From assembly GCF_006175995.1 (NCBI RefSeq), contig NZ_VDMB01000004.1, positions 158,941 through 222,940 on the forward strand: a stretch of 64,000 bases of DNA, in the 5' to 3' direction. Numbering within the stretch: position 1 is the first letter of the stretch; every line of letters starts with the position of its first letter. The position numbers and the translations under genes were made by a program. Shown here one piece after another: positions 1 through 9,492 of this stretch. The DNA comes from Desulfobotulus mexicanus. GTDB lineage: Bacteria; Desulfobacterota; Desulfobacteria; Desulfobacterales; ASO4-4. Below the pieces are notes generated by a model. The model was not told where the DNA came from. It was given only the letters and a program-made list of their open reading frames with translations, and did not search any database.

Positions 1-882
1 GCCTTTGACCAGCTTCGTACATGGATACATGAAGCCTGTGGCATTTATCTGCATACTGGCAAGGAATATCTTGTACAGCAGCGCCTTAGCGCTATGGTTA
101 AGGAAGAAGGTTGCAGGGATTTTCCTTCCTTTTTCCAGAAACTCAGAAACAGCAGAGACCCTTTATTAAAAAACCGCGTCATCGATGCCATGACCACCAA
201 TGAAACCTATTTTTTCAGGGATCAGCATCCCTTTGATACTTTTTTCAACTCCCTTCTGCCTGCAATGGCCCTTAAAAAAAAAGCCGGTGTCAAATCAAAG
301 TTTCGTATCTGGAGTGCGGGATCTTCCACAGGCCAGGAAGCCTACAGCCTTGCCATGCTCATCCATGAATTCTGTTCCTCTGCAACTCAGCCCCTTTCTT
401 CCCATTCTTTTGAAATCATTGGCACAGATATCTCGGCACCGGTTCTGGATAAAGCCCGTGCAGGCATCTATTCAGACCTTGAAATAAGCCGGGGACTTTC
501 TCCTGAACGCAGAAATAAATATTTTTCAAAAATCAGTGAAAACAAATGGCAGCTCAGCGACTCCATCCGCAACCTTGTCCGTTTCCAGACCCTCAATTTT
601 ATAGACAGTTTCCCAAATATGGGTCTCTTTGATCTGATTTTATGCCGCAATGTACTGATTTATTTTGATGAAGCCACCAAACGGCGTATTTTTAATCACT
701 TTGCCAGCATACTGGACTCCGATGGACATCTCATCCTTGGAGGCAGCGAAAATATTTATGGAATAAGCACGGCTTTCAAAAGCAAAAAAGAAGGGATGAC
801 CCTTATCTATGAAAAAATAAATGGAAGGGAACCCATTGCCGTTCAATCATCCGCCGTGGCCAGATCTTTCTTTTCTACCTGA
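1..882 (+). CDS. cheR: CheR-type MCP glutamate methyltransferase, 5' end outside window
   Basis: The gene is open from the first base of the window, so its start lies upstream; 293 codons are present. The visible N-terminal part matches the helical CheR N-domain, and the rest is the SAM-binding methyltransferase fold: a motif I region with WSAGSSTGQEAYS, an acidic motif with IIGTDIS, and the family signature ILCRNVLIYF followed by LILGGSENIYG. CheR uses S-adenosylmethionine to methylate glutamates of chemoreceptors (or of other signalling proteins in alternative chemosensory systems). A hybrid kinase and a sigma-54 regulator follow in the same direction, so this may belong to a non-flagellar chemosensory cluster, with the other che genes upstream of the window. 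Family assignment is secure; the pathway is inferred. Confidence 0.93.
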   Translation, partial: AFDQLRTWIHEACGIYLHTGKEYLVQQRLSAMVKEEGCRDFPSFFQKLRNSRDPLLKNRVIDAMTTNETYFFRDQHPFDTFFNSLLPAMALKKKAGVKSKFRIWSAGSSTGQEAYSLAMLIHEFCSSATQPLSSHSFEIIGTDISAPVLDKARAGIYSDLEISRGLSPERRNKYFSKISENKWQLSDSIRNLVRFQTLNFIDSFPNMGLFDLILCRNVLIYFDEATKRRIFNHFASILDSDGHLILGGSENIYGISTAFKSKKEGMTLIYEKINGREPIAVQSSAVARSFFST

Positions 883-917
883 AACAAAATAGCTTCTGAT
901 AAAAATCGGATAAAACT

Positions 918-2576
918 ATGAACCCCAACACACCTTCGGATGCAGATGTTATAAAGCTGCGGGAAGAGCTTGCCCTAACAAAAAAAAAGCTTGAAGAAGA
1001 ACGCATTAGGCGAAAGCGGCTGAAAGCAGGACTGCACTTCACGGACCTTGTAAGCACAGCACTTCTGGATACCATCAGCGATGCCCTGATGCTGATCCGG
1101 CCCGATGCCCGCATCCTGCGCATCAATCAGGCCATGCGCAGATGGTATAATATCCCCGAAGACAGAGAAGCCGAAGGACAGAACCTCTGGGATCTTCTCT
1201 CTGAAACACAGCGTATTCAGAGGCAAAAACATCTGGCTTCGGTGCTGGCCACAGGAAAACCCCTGCACTATGAAGCCCAGAACGGCTCCATGCACATGGC
1301 CCTTTCCATATGGCCGGTTTTTGATGCAAAAATGCAGATCACTGCACTTTTTGTGCTGGGAAGGGACATCTCCAGCCAAAAAGAAGCCGAAACCAGAGCC
1401 AAAAACCAGCAGGAACAACTGATTCAGGCGGCTAAAATGGTGGCTCTGGGTACTCTGGTATCTGGCGTAGCCCACGAAATCAACAATCCCACCAACTTTA
1501 TCATGCTCAACCTGCCCCTGATCGAAGATTCATGGGAGTCCGCCCGCCCCATTCTTCAGGCATATTATGAAAGCAGAGGGGAATTTGATCTGGGGGGGCT
1601 TCCCTATTCGGAAATGAAGGATTATCTGCCGGAGCTTTTTGAAGGTATCCGTGACGGCGGCCGCCGCATCCGCAATATCGTGGAAGATCTGAAAAACTTT
1701 GCCCGTCAGGACAGCCCTGATCTTTCCCGCAAAGTAGATATAAACGAGGTTGTACGCACGGGCATCAGCCTTCTGGGTACCCTGATCCGTAAAAATGCCC
1801 CCCGTTTCCGGGTACGCTACGGAGAAAACATTCCATCCATCCGGGGCAATCCCCAGAAACTGGAACAGGTCATCATCAACCTTATCCAGAATGCCTGTCA
1901 GGCTCTGACGGACAGGGATCAGGCCATCCGGGTCCATACCCTCTATGATTCTGCTGCAAGGGAAATCCGTGTGGCAATTAAAGATGAAGGCAGGGGTATA
2001 CCGGAGCATATTCTCCCCCACGTTCAGGACCCCTTTTACACCACCCGCAGGGATCAGGGCGGTACAGGCCTCGGACTTTCCATTTCAGCAAGCATCATCC
2101 GTGAACACGGCGGGCGTTTGGAAATCAGCAGCGAAGAAGGAAAAGGCTCGGTTTTCACCCTCTGCCTTCCCCTCCAGCCACCGGCCATGCGGAAAAAAAT
2201 CCTTGTGGTGGATGATGAAAAGGGTATCCGCACCCTGCTTGCGGACATGCTCAGGGAAAATGCCCTCTTTGATGTGCATGAGGCGGACTCGGGCATGGCC
2301 GCCTGCCTGAAGCTGGGTTCCCTGAAGCCGGATCTTCTGGTTCTGGATCTGAACATGCCGGACATGAATGGCGTTGAAGTCTGTGAATGGGTTAGGACTG
2401 AACCAGACCTTAAAGATCTTAAAATCATTATTGTTACAGGCTACGGAGCTGCTTCCGCCATTGCTGAACTTGAAAAACTGGATGTCCCCGATGTGCTGGC
2501 CAAACCCGTATCCATGAAGGATCTTGAACAGTCTGCCATCAGACTCCTCGGGCTTTCCGACGGGGAACAGTCATGA
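918..2576 (+). CDS. PAS hybrid sensor histidine kinase with C-terminal receiver
   Basis: A 552-residue soluble kinase without membrane segments. Domain order: an N-terminal coiled coil (about residues 10-40, rich in Glu/Lys), a PAS domain (about 50-160), a HisKA dimerisation domain with phospho-acceptor His in GVAHEINNP (about 180-195), an HATPase domain with N box NLIQNACQAL, G1 box DEGRGIP and G2 box GGTGLGLSIS, then a receiver starting KKILVVDDEKG with phospho-acceptor Asp in LVLDLNMPDMNG and Lys in LAKPVS. It is expected to be a cytoplasmic phosphorelay kinase whose own receiver either accepts or competes for phosphate. The stop codon overlaps the start of the next gene (ATGA), so the kinase and the sigma-54 regulator are translationally coupled and very probably cognate. 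The signal is unknown. Confidence 0.92.
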   Translation: MNPNTPSDADVIKLREELALTKKKLEEERIRRKRLKAGLHFTDLVSTALLDTISDALMLIRPDARILRINQAMRRWYNIPEDREAEGQNLWDLLSETQRIQRQKHLASVLATGKPLHYEAQNGSMHMALSIWPVFDAKMQITALFVLGRDISSQKEAETRAKNQQEQLIQAAKMVALGTLVSGVAHEINNPTNFIMLNLPLIEDSWESARPILQAYYESRGEFDLGGLPYSEMKDYLPELFEGIRDGGRRIRNIVEDLKNFARQDSPDLSRKVDINEVVRTGISLLGTLIRKNAPRFRVRYGENIPSIRGNPQKLEQVIINLIQNACQALTDRDQAIRVHTLYDSAAREIRVAIKDEGRGIPEHILPHVQDPFYTTRRDQGGTGLGLSISASIIREHGGRLEISSEEGKGSVFTLCLPLQPPAMRKKILVVDDEKGIRTLLADMLRENALFDVHEADSGMAACLKLGSLKPDLLVLDLNMPDMNGVEVCEWVRTEPDLKDLKIIIVTGYGAASAIAELEKLDVPDVLAKPVSMKDLEQSAIRLLGLSDGEQS

Positions 2577-3979
2577 GCATGGAGAAAATCCATATCCTTG
2601 TGGTGGAAGATGAAGCCCACAGCCGCAACACCTACCGCATTCTTCTCCGGCAGGCTGGTTTTGAAAATATCCATCTGCTGGACAGGGGCGACGCTGTCCT
2701 TCCCTTCCTTGAAAAAAACAGCGTCGCCTGTATTCTTCTGGATCTGAACCTTCCGGGAACCAATGGCGAGACCCTTCTACCCCGTATTCATGAAGAGTAT
2801 CCCCACATTCCTGTCCTTATTCTGACGGGAGTCCATTTTGTGGAAACCGCCGTCCGGTGTATGCAAAAGGGTGCCTTTGATTTCATGACCAAGCCTGTTG
2901 AAAGGGAGAGGCTTTTGGTGGGGGTCAGAAAAGCCCTTGAAGTCCGGGATCTGGCGGATACGACACGCCGTTTTCAGGGTGGAAGAAGCGAAAAACTAAA
3001 ATATCCTGAACTCTTTGCACCCATCATCACCCGCAGTTCTGCCATGGAAAATCTCTTTCATTATATGGAAGCCGTAGCACCTTCTTCCCTGCCTGTACTC
3101 ATCACAGGAGAAACAGGAACGGGAAAAGAATTGATCGCACAGGTTTTGCACAGGCTTTCCGGGCGAACAGGTGAGTTTGTGGGCTGCAATATTGCAGGAC
3201 TGGATGAGGCACTGATTTCAGACACCCTTTTTGGCCATGAACGGGGAGCTTTCACCCATGCGGAAAAAAAACGCGAGGGACTTGTGGCTCGGGCGAAAAA
3301 CGGCACCCTCTTTCTGGATGAAATCGGAGAAATGCCTTCACAGACTCAGGTGAAACTTCTGCGCTTTCTTCAGGAAGGCGATTATCTTCCCGTTGGTGCT
3401 GATAAACCAAGGCGCTCTTCCGCCCGTATCCTTGCCGCCACCAACCGGCATCCTGAAACCATGAAAGAGGGAAAGGGCTTTCGTAAAGATCTCTTTTACC
3501 GCCTTGCTCCCCACAGTATTCATCTGCCCCCTCTAAGGGAAAGGCCGGAAGACATCCCGCTGCTGCTGGAGCATTTTTCCAGACAGGCAGCCATGGATAT
3601 GAATCTGCCTTTTCCAAAAATTGAAAAAAATCTTGTTCAGGTACTGCAAAAGCATGATTTTCCCGGGAACATAAGGGAATTTCAGGGGCTGGTTCACGAT
3701 GCCGTGGGCAAAAGCCGGGGCAGGCCCCTTTGTCCTGATCACTTTAATCTTCCGGAAACCCTGACAGTAAAATCAAAAAAAGACGATGATTTCAACCATG
3801 ACCATGCCTTTCTTCCCCTAGACCCCTTCCCTACTCTGGCAGATGCAGAAGCGTCCCTTATCCTTGAAGCCCTCCACAGGGAAAAGGGCAATCAGACCCG
3901 TGCGGCGGAGCTGCTGGGCATTTCAAGGCAGACTTTAAACAGAAAACTGCGGCAGGATAAAAAATCTCCCCATGGATAA
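2573..3979 (+). CDS. Sigma-54-dependent response regulator (NtrC family)
   Basis: 468 residues in the classic NtrC layout: an N-terminal receiver (acidic pocket in VVEDEAHS, phospho-Asp in ILLDLNLPG, Lys in FMTKPVE), a central AAA+ sigma-54 interaction domain (Walker A GETGTGKE, Walker B LFLDEIGEM, arginine-finger region FRKDLFYRL) and a C-terminal Fis-type helix-turn-helix (NQTRAAELLGISRQTLNRKL). The sigma-54 contact loop, usually GAFTGA, reads GAFTHA here; the change keeps the essential Phe and Thr. It should activate sigma-54 promoters once phosphorylated by the upstream hybrid kinase, with which it overlaps by 4 bases. Its targets cannot be read from this window. The 66 bases to the next, convergent gene hold no strong terminator that I could see. 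Confidence 0.94.
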   Translation: MSMEKIHILVVEDEAHSRNTYRILLRQAGFENIHLLDRGDAVLPFLEKNSVACILLDLNLPGTNGETLLPRIHEEYPHIPVLILTGVHFVETAVRCMQKGAFDFMTKPVERERLLVGVRKALEVRDLADTTRRFQGGRSEKLKYPELFAPIITRSSAMENLFHYMEAVAPSSLPVLITGETGTGKELIAQVLHRLSGRTGEFVGCNIAGLDEALISDTLFGHERGAFTHAEKKREGLVARAKNGTLFLDEIGEMPSQTQVKLLRFLQEGDYLPVGADKPRRSSARILAATNRHPETMKEGKGFRKDLFYRLAPHSIHLPPLRERPEDIPLLLEHFSRQAAMDMNLPFPKIEKNLVQVLQKHDFPGNIREFQGLVHDAVGKSRGRPLCPDHFNLPETLTVKSKKDDDFNHDHAFLPLDPFPTLADAEASLILEALHREKGNQTRAAELLGISRQTLNRKLRQDKKSPHG

Positions 3980-4045
3980 AGGGAATTGCCACGGAATACA
4001 TCAGGGGGGAAAAAATGCGGGCAAGGGGCTTTTAAGGTCGCCTGC

Positions 4046-5600
4046 TCATGGAAGAAGTTCCCATGAAAAATTTGTAATATTTCGTTCTTCTGCGGAAAAG
4101 ACCATACCCACCAGATAGATTTTTTTTCCATCGGCCCTGTATTTTTCGTGATACCCCTTGTCCTTGATCTGCTGCAGAGCGGCGGCGGCACTTTTTTCCT
4201 GTGAAGCCATTTTAAACTCAATAATATACACCTTATCATCGGTACGCAGACTTAAGTCCATGCTGCCCCTGTTTGTTCTGTCTTCTGGCGTGACATCAAT
4301 TCCCATGGATGCAAAATAGCTATAAAAAAACAGAGGCATAATGGCCTTCACAGGCCTCCATGGTATTTTTTCTGTACCAGTCATGGGGAATGGCGGCTAA
4401 AAGGGCATGGAAATACCTGTGCAGAATATCCGGTTCCCCCTTAAGAATGCTTTCATACAAAGGCATTCTTGCGGATTCCCGCTGATGCAGGTCGTCAATG
4501 AAATAGGCAAGGAGAGAATCGTTCAGGGCGGATTTTACTTCCATGTTGGGATATCCAAGGGTGTACTGGGTCAGCGCACCGATCTGCCGCATTCCCCGAA
4601 TGGTAAGGTAGCCCGTCTGAAAAAGCAGGGCTTCCGGGCTGATGCGCTCAATGTCAAAGCTGTCCAGAATGGTTCCTGTGGCCTGAACCTGCTCCATTTC
4701 AAAGGATCGGAAATTATTTTTTTTAAGTATCTGGATTAAAAATGTGGGAGTACCCGTCTCAAACCAGTAGTTGCGTATCTGGCGGCTCTGGAGGGCATTG
4801 AGGATGGCAAAGGGATTGTAAACCTTTTCTCCTAACCATGCATAGCCATTGTACCACTGCCGTATGAGATCCATGTCAAGGCCCTGAAGCCTGTCTTCAA
4901 AAACACTGTACAGCTCCCCTTCCGTATACCCGCAAAGGGTGGCGTAGGCTTCGTTCAGGGTAATGTCCTGCAGGTGATTAAGGCCGCTGAAATGGGAAAC
5001 CTTGGAGAACTTGCTCACGCCCGCTATCAAAACAAACTCCAGGTGGGCATCCGCATCCTTGAGAACGGAATAGAAGTTTTTCAGTTCCTCCCGAATGCTG
5101 ACGGCAAGTTCCGTATCATCAATGCGGTCCAGAATGGGCTTGTCGTACTCATCAATGAGTACCACCACCTTTTTACCGGTTTTCCGGGCAATTTTGACAA
5201 TGGCTTCCATGAAACGACCATCCACGGACTTTTTTTCATAGTCAATCCCATGCTCATTGCGGATATCAAGGAGAAAGGATTCAATCTTGACCTGAAGCTC
5301 CCCAAGGCTGCGGATGACACCGGAACCAAAGCTGATATGGATAACGGGGCTGGCATTCTCCCAGTCCCAGTTATGCTCAAGGTAAAGGCCTTTGAAAAGG
5401 TCCTTTCTGCCAGCAAAGGCCTGATGCAGGGTATCCAGAAAGAGGCTTTTTCCAAATCTGCGGGGTCTTGAAAGAAAAAAAAAGCCGCCGCCTTCATTCA
5501 GCAGTTTTTCTACAAAGGGGGTTTTATCCACATAGTAGAATTCGTCCGGATTTTTTCTGATTTTTTCAAAGCTCTGGATACCTATGGGCAGTTTTTTCAT
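4046..5600 (-). pseudogene. AAA-ATPase-like / PD-(D/E)XK nuclease-family gene split by a +1 frame change
   Basis: Begins MKKLPIGIQSF at 5600, preceded by AAGGAAATCAAG as ribosome binding site. The N-terminal 425 codons hold the AAA-ATPase-like part: FFLSRPRRFGKSLFLDT (P-loop-like) and VVVLIDEYDKPIL (Walker B). The frame closes with TAG just after a run of seven T (coding strand; A at 4324-4330). The rest continues in the +1 frame as a PD-(D/E)XK-like C-domain (MDLSLRTDDKVYIIEFKM, then an invariant-looking KGYHEKY) to 4046. The intact paralogue at 54448-55992 reads straight through this point (YASIFYCYFAACG), where six T would be in frame. Possible explanations are a sequencing error, a recent null mutation, or transcriptional slippage on the T7 run. 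Function of this family is not established; members cluster with mobile and defence genes. Confidence 0.85.
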
Positions 5601-5665
5601 CTTGATTTCCTTCAAAAAAACTATGTTTCTGTAGGTCTAAGTGTTTTAGCAAAAGCTCAAGCTGG

Positions 5666-7054
5666 TCAGGCATGGTCACCTCCCTTGCCCAGCAGGGCCT
5701 TGCCCTTTGCAGTGAGGCGGTATTTTTGAGTCGGGCTTTTGGGGGAAGAGGGCTGAGTCATTTCTATAAATCCGGCTTCAAGGGCAGGTTGTAAATAGTC
5801 GTATAGAAAAGTTGGTCGGTGAGCTAATTTTAAAACACTCATCAGTTCTTTAGTTCCTTTTATCTGCCACCCAATTGCTTCAAGCAGCCGTTTTACTTGT
5901 TCGGTTACTTGTTCGGTTACTTGTTCGGTTACTTGTTCCCCTGTTTGCCCGGCTATTTTTTGCAAATCATTTTCTTTTGGCAAGGGTTGAGCATAGGGAA
6001 AAACCACTCGCATGAAATTCCGGCTGATCTGAAAGCACTCACGACCATAGGCTTCTAAAATACGAGGAATTCCTGAGCCAAGATGTTCGACAATTTCAAG
6101 ATCCCGGAATATCCGCATAATTTCCTTATTGCGGGGGGCTGTATGGCCTGCAAAGAAATCTTCCATTTCAAGACCATAGGGTAATCCTCCGGCAGAGGTG
6201 ATTTCCAGCCTGTCAGAAAAAAATTCAAATTTGGGGATACTGCCATTGGAGTAATCATTATGAACAATGGCATTGACCACTGCTTCCCGCAGGGCAATGG
6301 GGTTGATCATCGGGCGCTCTTCCCGCAAAGGAACACCAATTCTGGTATAAATGGTATTTTCGACATTCATTCTGTCCATAACATTTTTATAGGCTTTAAT
6401 CAGAGAACAGCGGCCAAAATCAATATTTTCTACAAGATCAACCCGTGTAGTGTCCGCATATTTTGCAACCTGAACAGAAACCCCGTTTTCATCTGCTAAA
6501 AGATAAGCGGCATAATTGGGCTTTCCTTCGGGAGTCAGCAGTTCCAGATTTTTCATGAAGGAGGTATTCAGGTGCAAGCCCCTTGTTTCATAATAGATTT
6601 TAAGCTGTTCAAAGGTAAGATTGTGGCGGGTTGATTCCATTTTTCCAATGGTATTGCGGATTCTTCTGCTGTAGAGAGAATCTATCATCTCTTGGGACAT
6701 GGGTTCGCTTGAACTGCCTATCCGTATAAAACAGCCTTTTTCTGTCATACCATATTTGCGTAAATAATAGGGCTTTTCCATACCTCCGGCAACGATGATC
6801 CGGATAAGCTTTTTGTCTTCTTTTACTTCCAGAATCACATCAAAAAGCCCCATGGCGGAAGGCTGGATATTGTTTTTGATTCTGTCTTTGATAATCAGCT
6901 GAAGCTGATCACTTTTATCTACGCCAACAGCAGTGCCCTTATCATCTATGCCGATAAAAATTACACCACCGTCACGATAATTCAGAAAGGCGACAACTTC
7001 TTTTTCCAATGAATCAGTCAGCTCTTTTTTGTATTCAATGCGATTTGATTCCAC
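5666..7054 (-). CDS. AlbA_2-domain ATP-binding protein (RecG/Schlafen-like), paralogue 1
   Basis: 462 residues starting at GTG that shares one base with the upstream stop (TAGTG). N-terminal AlbA_2/Schlafen-type domain (about 1-130; ESNRIEYKKELTDSLEKE, then GGVIFIGIDDKGTAVGVD), a GHKL-like ATP-binding half (about 240-350; REAVVNAIVHNDYS, EITSAGGLP, LGSGIPRILEAYG) and a C-terminal winged-helix-like region. Between the last two sits EQVT repeated four times, encoded by a 12-bp tandem repeat. A close relative lies at 45559-46992. The family is often annotated as 'transcriptional regulator' or 'RecG-related helicase' but has no helicase motifs here; nucleic-acid binding is inferred. It sits beside the frameshifted AAA-ATPase-like gene, a pairing echoed in the 45-56 kb island. 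Confidence 0.88.
   Translation of the reverse strand: MESNRIEYKKELTDSLEKEVVAFLNYRDGGVIFIGIDDKGTAVGVDKSDQLQLIIKDRIKNNIQPSAMGLFDVILEVKEDKKLIRIIVAGGMEKPYYLRKYGMTEKGCFIRIGSSSEPMSQEMIDSLYSRRIRNTIGKMESTRHNLTFEQLKIYYETRGLHLNTSFMKNLELLTPEGKPNYAAYLLADENGVSVQVAKYADTTRVDLVENIDFGRCSLIKAYKNVMDRMNVENTIYTRIGVPLREERPMINPIALREAVVNAIVHNDYSNGSIPKFEFFSDRLEITSAGGLPYGLEMEDFFAGHTAPRNKEIMRIFRDLEIVEHLGSGIPRILEAYGRECFQISRNFMRVVFPYAQPLPKENDLQKIAGQTGEQVTEQVTEQVTEQVKRLLEAIGWQIKGTKELMSVLKLAHRPTFLYDYLQPALEAGFIEMTQPSSPKSPTQKYRLTAKGKALLGKGGDHA
5893..5940 (-). repeat. 12-bp in-frame tandem repeat in AlbA_2 gene 1
   Basis: The plus-strand unit TTACTTGTTCGG occurs three times exactly and a fourth time with the last two bases changed (5893, 5905, 5917, 5929). 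On the coding strand it encodes the tetrapeptide EQVT repeated four times at about residues 373-387. Because the unit is a multiple of three, copy-number change would alter linker length and leave the frame open. Confidence 0.9.
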
Positions 7055-7305
7055 TAAGAGCCTCCCAAAGCCTGCATCAGCTCAGTTTTCAAGGCATCAC
7101 GGGTGGCATTCATCAGTCTACCCCTCTTCCCTCGTTTTTTACTTTCCGGGAGAAAGAACCTACACAAAAAATTTATCTCCATCATAATCCGGAAAAGTAT
7201 CCCGTTTTCATAGGATAGCCCGACCATTATTACAAGTTCTTTTGCAGTCTCTGCTCTGCTCTTCTTCTGAAAACGCCTCAAAAGTTCCAGCACCTGAAAC
7301 GGCAA
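7054..7305 (-). CDS. Possible small hypothetical protein coupled to AlbA_2 gene
   Basis: An 83-codon frame ending in TAG whose last base is the first base of the GTG start of the AlbA_2 gene. No family is recognised; it is basic (SKKRGKRGRLMNATRD) and has no signal peptide. The start is uncertain: internal Met codons at MVGLSYENG and MMEINFL are alternatives and none has a convincing ribosome binding site. The coupling suggests that it could be a leader cistron, or merely an upstream open frame that brings ribosomes to the weak GTG start. It may also be non-coding. Confidence 0.3.
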   Translation of the reverse strand: MPFQVLELLRRFQKKSRAETAKELVIMVGLSYENGILFRIMMEINFLCRFFLPESKKRGKRGRLMNATRDALKTELMQALGGS

Positions 7306-7414
7306 GGAACAATCCAGCCATGAGGCAGGTTCTCCAGCATAAAGGAGATAGAGATTGGGGATCAGTGCCCTTGCTATGGCAATGCGCTTGTCATGGGGTC
7401 AGATTCTGGAGTAT

Positions 7415-7440
7415 AGAGATTTGTATAATCCTTTGATAAT
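7415..7440 (+). promoter_or_regulatory. Possible promoter for CHASE2 cyclase gene
   Basis: A perfect TATAAT at 7424-7429 lies 30 bases before the chosen ATG at 7459, and a second AT-rich GATAAT follows at 7435. No convincing -35 hexamer is present at the right distance, so the call rests on the -10 alone. Confidence 0.25.
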
Positions 7441-7458
7441 AAAAAAGTGGGGATAACG

Positions 7459-9420
7459 ATGCAGAAAAAAACAGCCCTGATACGACAGATAAAAAGTCTT
7501 GCGGGAAAAAAAAGCCTTTCCCATCCAATTTTAATAATGTTTTTAGCTGCTTTATGCATATGGGCCATTTCCCTGCGCCCCCCTACCCTCATTTCAGCCA
7601 TGGCATCGGCCCTGAGCGATACCTATTATACCTTCAATACAAAAACGCCCTCTTCCTCCCTTGTTTTCATTGATATTGACCACGAAAGCGTTAAGGAATT
7701 TGGCAGGTGGCCATGGTCAAGGGATATTCTTGCAAAGGGTTTTTCCTCACTATCCAAGGCAAAGGTCATCGGGCTGGATATTATCTTTGCTGAACCCACT
7801 GAAGCAAAAAAAGATGCGGCACTGGCCGAAGCCCTCTCAGGGCTGCCCGTCATAGGCGGTATCTTTTTAAATGGTCCTAGACTCTCTTCTCTGGGCGAGG
7901 ATGTATATTATCATCTGCTGGACTCTTCCCTTATGCAGGCTGGAAAGGCCAGCCTTCTGGAGAGTGACAGGCTGGAAGCCCCCGTCTCACCCATACGTGA
8001 ATCCATTCCCCTGCTGGCCGCCCTCAACACCCTGCCCGATGCGGATCAGCGTTTCCGTCATTATCCTCTGGCCTTCTGGGTAGGAGATCTTGCCATTCCC
8101 AACCTTGGTGTACAGATGGCCCGCATGGCTCTGCATGAAGATCTTGTATTCACAGACAATGGCATTTTCATGGGAGACAGAAAGATTCCTGCGGATGCAA
8201 GGGGTTCCATACGCTTAAATTTCTACAGACATGATTCCTATGCATCCATGGGTTTTACCCGCCTCATGGAAGATGATTTTGACCCGGATACCCTGAAGGA
8301 TAAAATTGTCATTGTGGGTGTCAGCGAAGCCGGAGTCAGCGATCTGAGGGCCACACCCGTAGGACAGTTTCCCGGCCCCCTCATGCATCTCACCTTTGTG
8401 GCCAATCTTGAGGATGGCTCCATACCCGCAGAAATTTACGGATGGAAAATGGCAGGAGTTCTTTTTCTCTTCTGCCTTCTCTGGTGGCCATCCCTGCGCA
8501 TGCAGATACCATGGCAGAGAATGTCCCTTTATACTTTGCTGTTTAGCGGTCTTTACGGAGCAGGTCTGGGGGGATACCTTTACGGAGGAGTCTGGCTGGA
8601 AATTTTTTATCCGGGACTCTGGCTTATGCTGGCCATTCTTACAGGGGAAGTGCATCTTTTCATGGAAAGCCGTGCCGGAAGCGAGGCCCTTCGTTCCGCT
8701 TTTTCCAGTTATCTGGCTCCTGAGGTAGTGGAAAGCCTGATCCGTAATCCGGAAAAACTCCGCCTTGGCGGAGAAGCCAGAGAACTTACCCTTCTCTTCA
8801 CTGATCTCAGGGGCTTTACAGCCCGCTCAGAAACCATGGATGCCGAATCCATGGTTAAACTGCTCAATGCCTATTTTGAACCCATGACCCATGCTGTTTT
8901 CACCTACAGAGGCACTCTGGATAAATATATAGGGGATGCCATCATGGCCATTTACAATGCGCCCATGGAAGATGATGATCACGCCTTCCATGCCTGTCTT
9001 TCGGCCATATGCATGCTAAGGGAGCTTGAAAAATTCAATGCCGAACACCCGGAGCATGAGCCGCTTCAAATGGGGATAGGTATCAATACCGGACCTGCGG
9101 TGGTGGGAAATCTTGGGTCTTCCTTCCGGTTCAGCTACACGGCCATCGGTGATGCGGTGAATGTGGCTGCAAGGCTTGAAAGTGCCACCAAGGAAGTCAA
9201 TCAGGAGCTTGTGGCAGAAAAAAATACAGGAAAAGATATTCCAGTGGACTATGCGGATATTCTTCTGGGGGAGAGCACCTATCAGGCGGTCAAAGACCGT
9301 CTGCCCTGCACGCCTTTGCCTCCAAGGCCCCTTAAAGGTAAAAGCGGTTTCCTTGCCATCTACTCTTTAAGGTGGCGCGAAATAAAGGAGGCCCTGCTGG
9401 AAAAGCACAGGGCCAGATAA
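7459..9420 (+). CDS. CHASE2-domain class III adenylate cyclase
   Basis: Start taken at ATG 7459 (GGGGA six bases upstream); a GTG at 7447 in the same frame lies on the ribosome binding site and is less likely. About 653 residues: an N-terminal membrane helix (FLAALCIWAISLR), a periplasmic CHASE2 sensor domain (about 40-325), a block of hydrophobic segments (about 335-400), then a class III cyclase catalytic domain. Metal-binding Asp residues are in LLFTDLRGFT and DKYIGDAIMAIYN, the substrate-selecting Lys is in DKYIGD, and the transition-state Asn/Arg are in IGDAVNVAARLES. The Lys and the Thr-Ala-Ile-Gly-Asp context favour ATP over GTP, so cAMP is the likely product. A single-gene unit; the external signal read by CHASE2 is unknown. 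Confidence 0.93.
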   Translation: MQKKTALIRQIKSLAGKKSLSHPILIMFLAALCIWAISLRPPTLISAMASALSDTYYTFNTKTPSSSLVFIDIDHESVKEFGRWPWSRDILAKGFSSLSKAKVIGLDIIFAEPTEAKKDAALAEALSGLPVIGGIFLNGPRLSSLGEDVYYHLLDSSLMQAGKASLLESDRLEAPVSPIRESIPLLAALNTLPDADQRFRHYPLAFWVGDLAIPNLGVQMARMALHEDLVFTDNGIFMGDRKIPADARGSIRLNFYRHDSYASMGFTRLMEDDFDPDTLKDKIVIVGVSEAGVSDLRATPVGQFPGPLMHLTFVANLEDGSIPAEIYGWKMAGVLFLFCLLWWPSLRMQIPWQRMSLYTLLFSGLYGAGLGGYLYGGVWLEIFYPGLWLMLAILTGEVHLFMESRAGSEALRSAFSSYLAPEVVESLIRNPEKLRLGGEARELTLLFTDLRGFTARSETMDAESMVKLLNAYFEPMTHAVFTYRGTLDKYIGDAIMAIYNAPMEDDDHAFHACLSAICMLRELEKFNAEHPEHEPLQMGIGINTGPAVVGNLGSSFRFSYTAIGDAVNVAARLESATKEVNQELVAEKNTGKDIPVDYADILLGESTYQAVKDRLPCTPLPPRPLKGKSGFLAIYSLRWREIKEALLEKHRAR

Positions 9421-9492
9421 ATTAATTTCCCAAGAAACCTGTTTATGAGGCAGGTGCCTTACACTGCTACGAAATAACTGAAAGTACGTCGT

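Noticed and set aside
5893..5940. CRISPR-like array
   Set aside because: Units are 12 bases, contiguous without spacers and in frame within a gene.
7242..7436. Small plus-strand gene or REP-associated transposase remnant near GGGGTCAGATTC
   Set aside because: The translated frame is low in protein-like features and no transposase motif is present; the short string alone is not enough.
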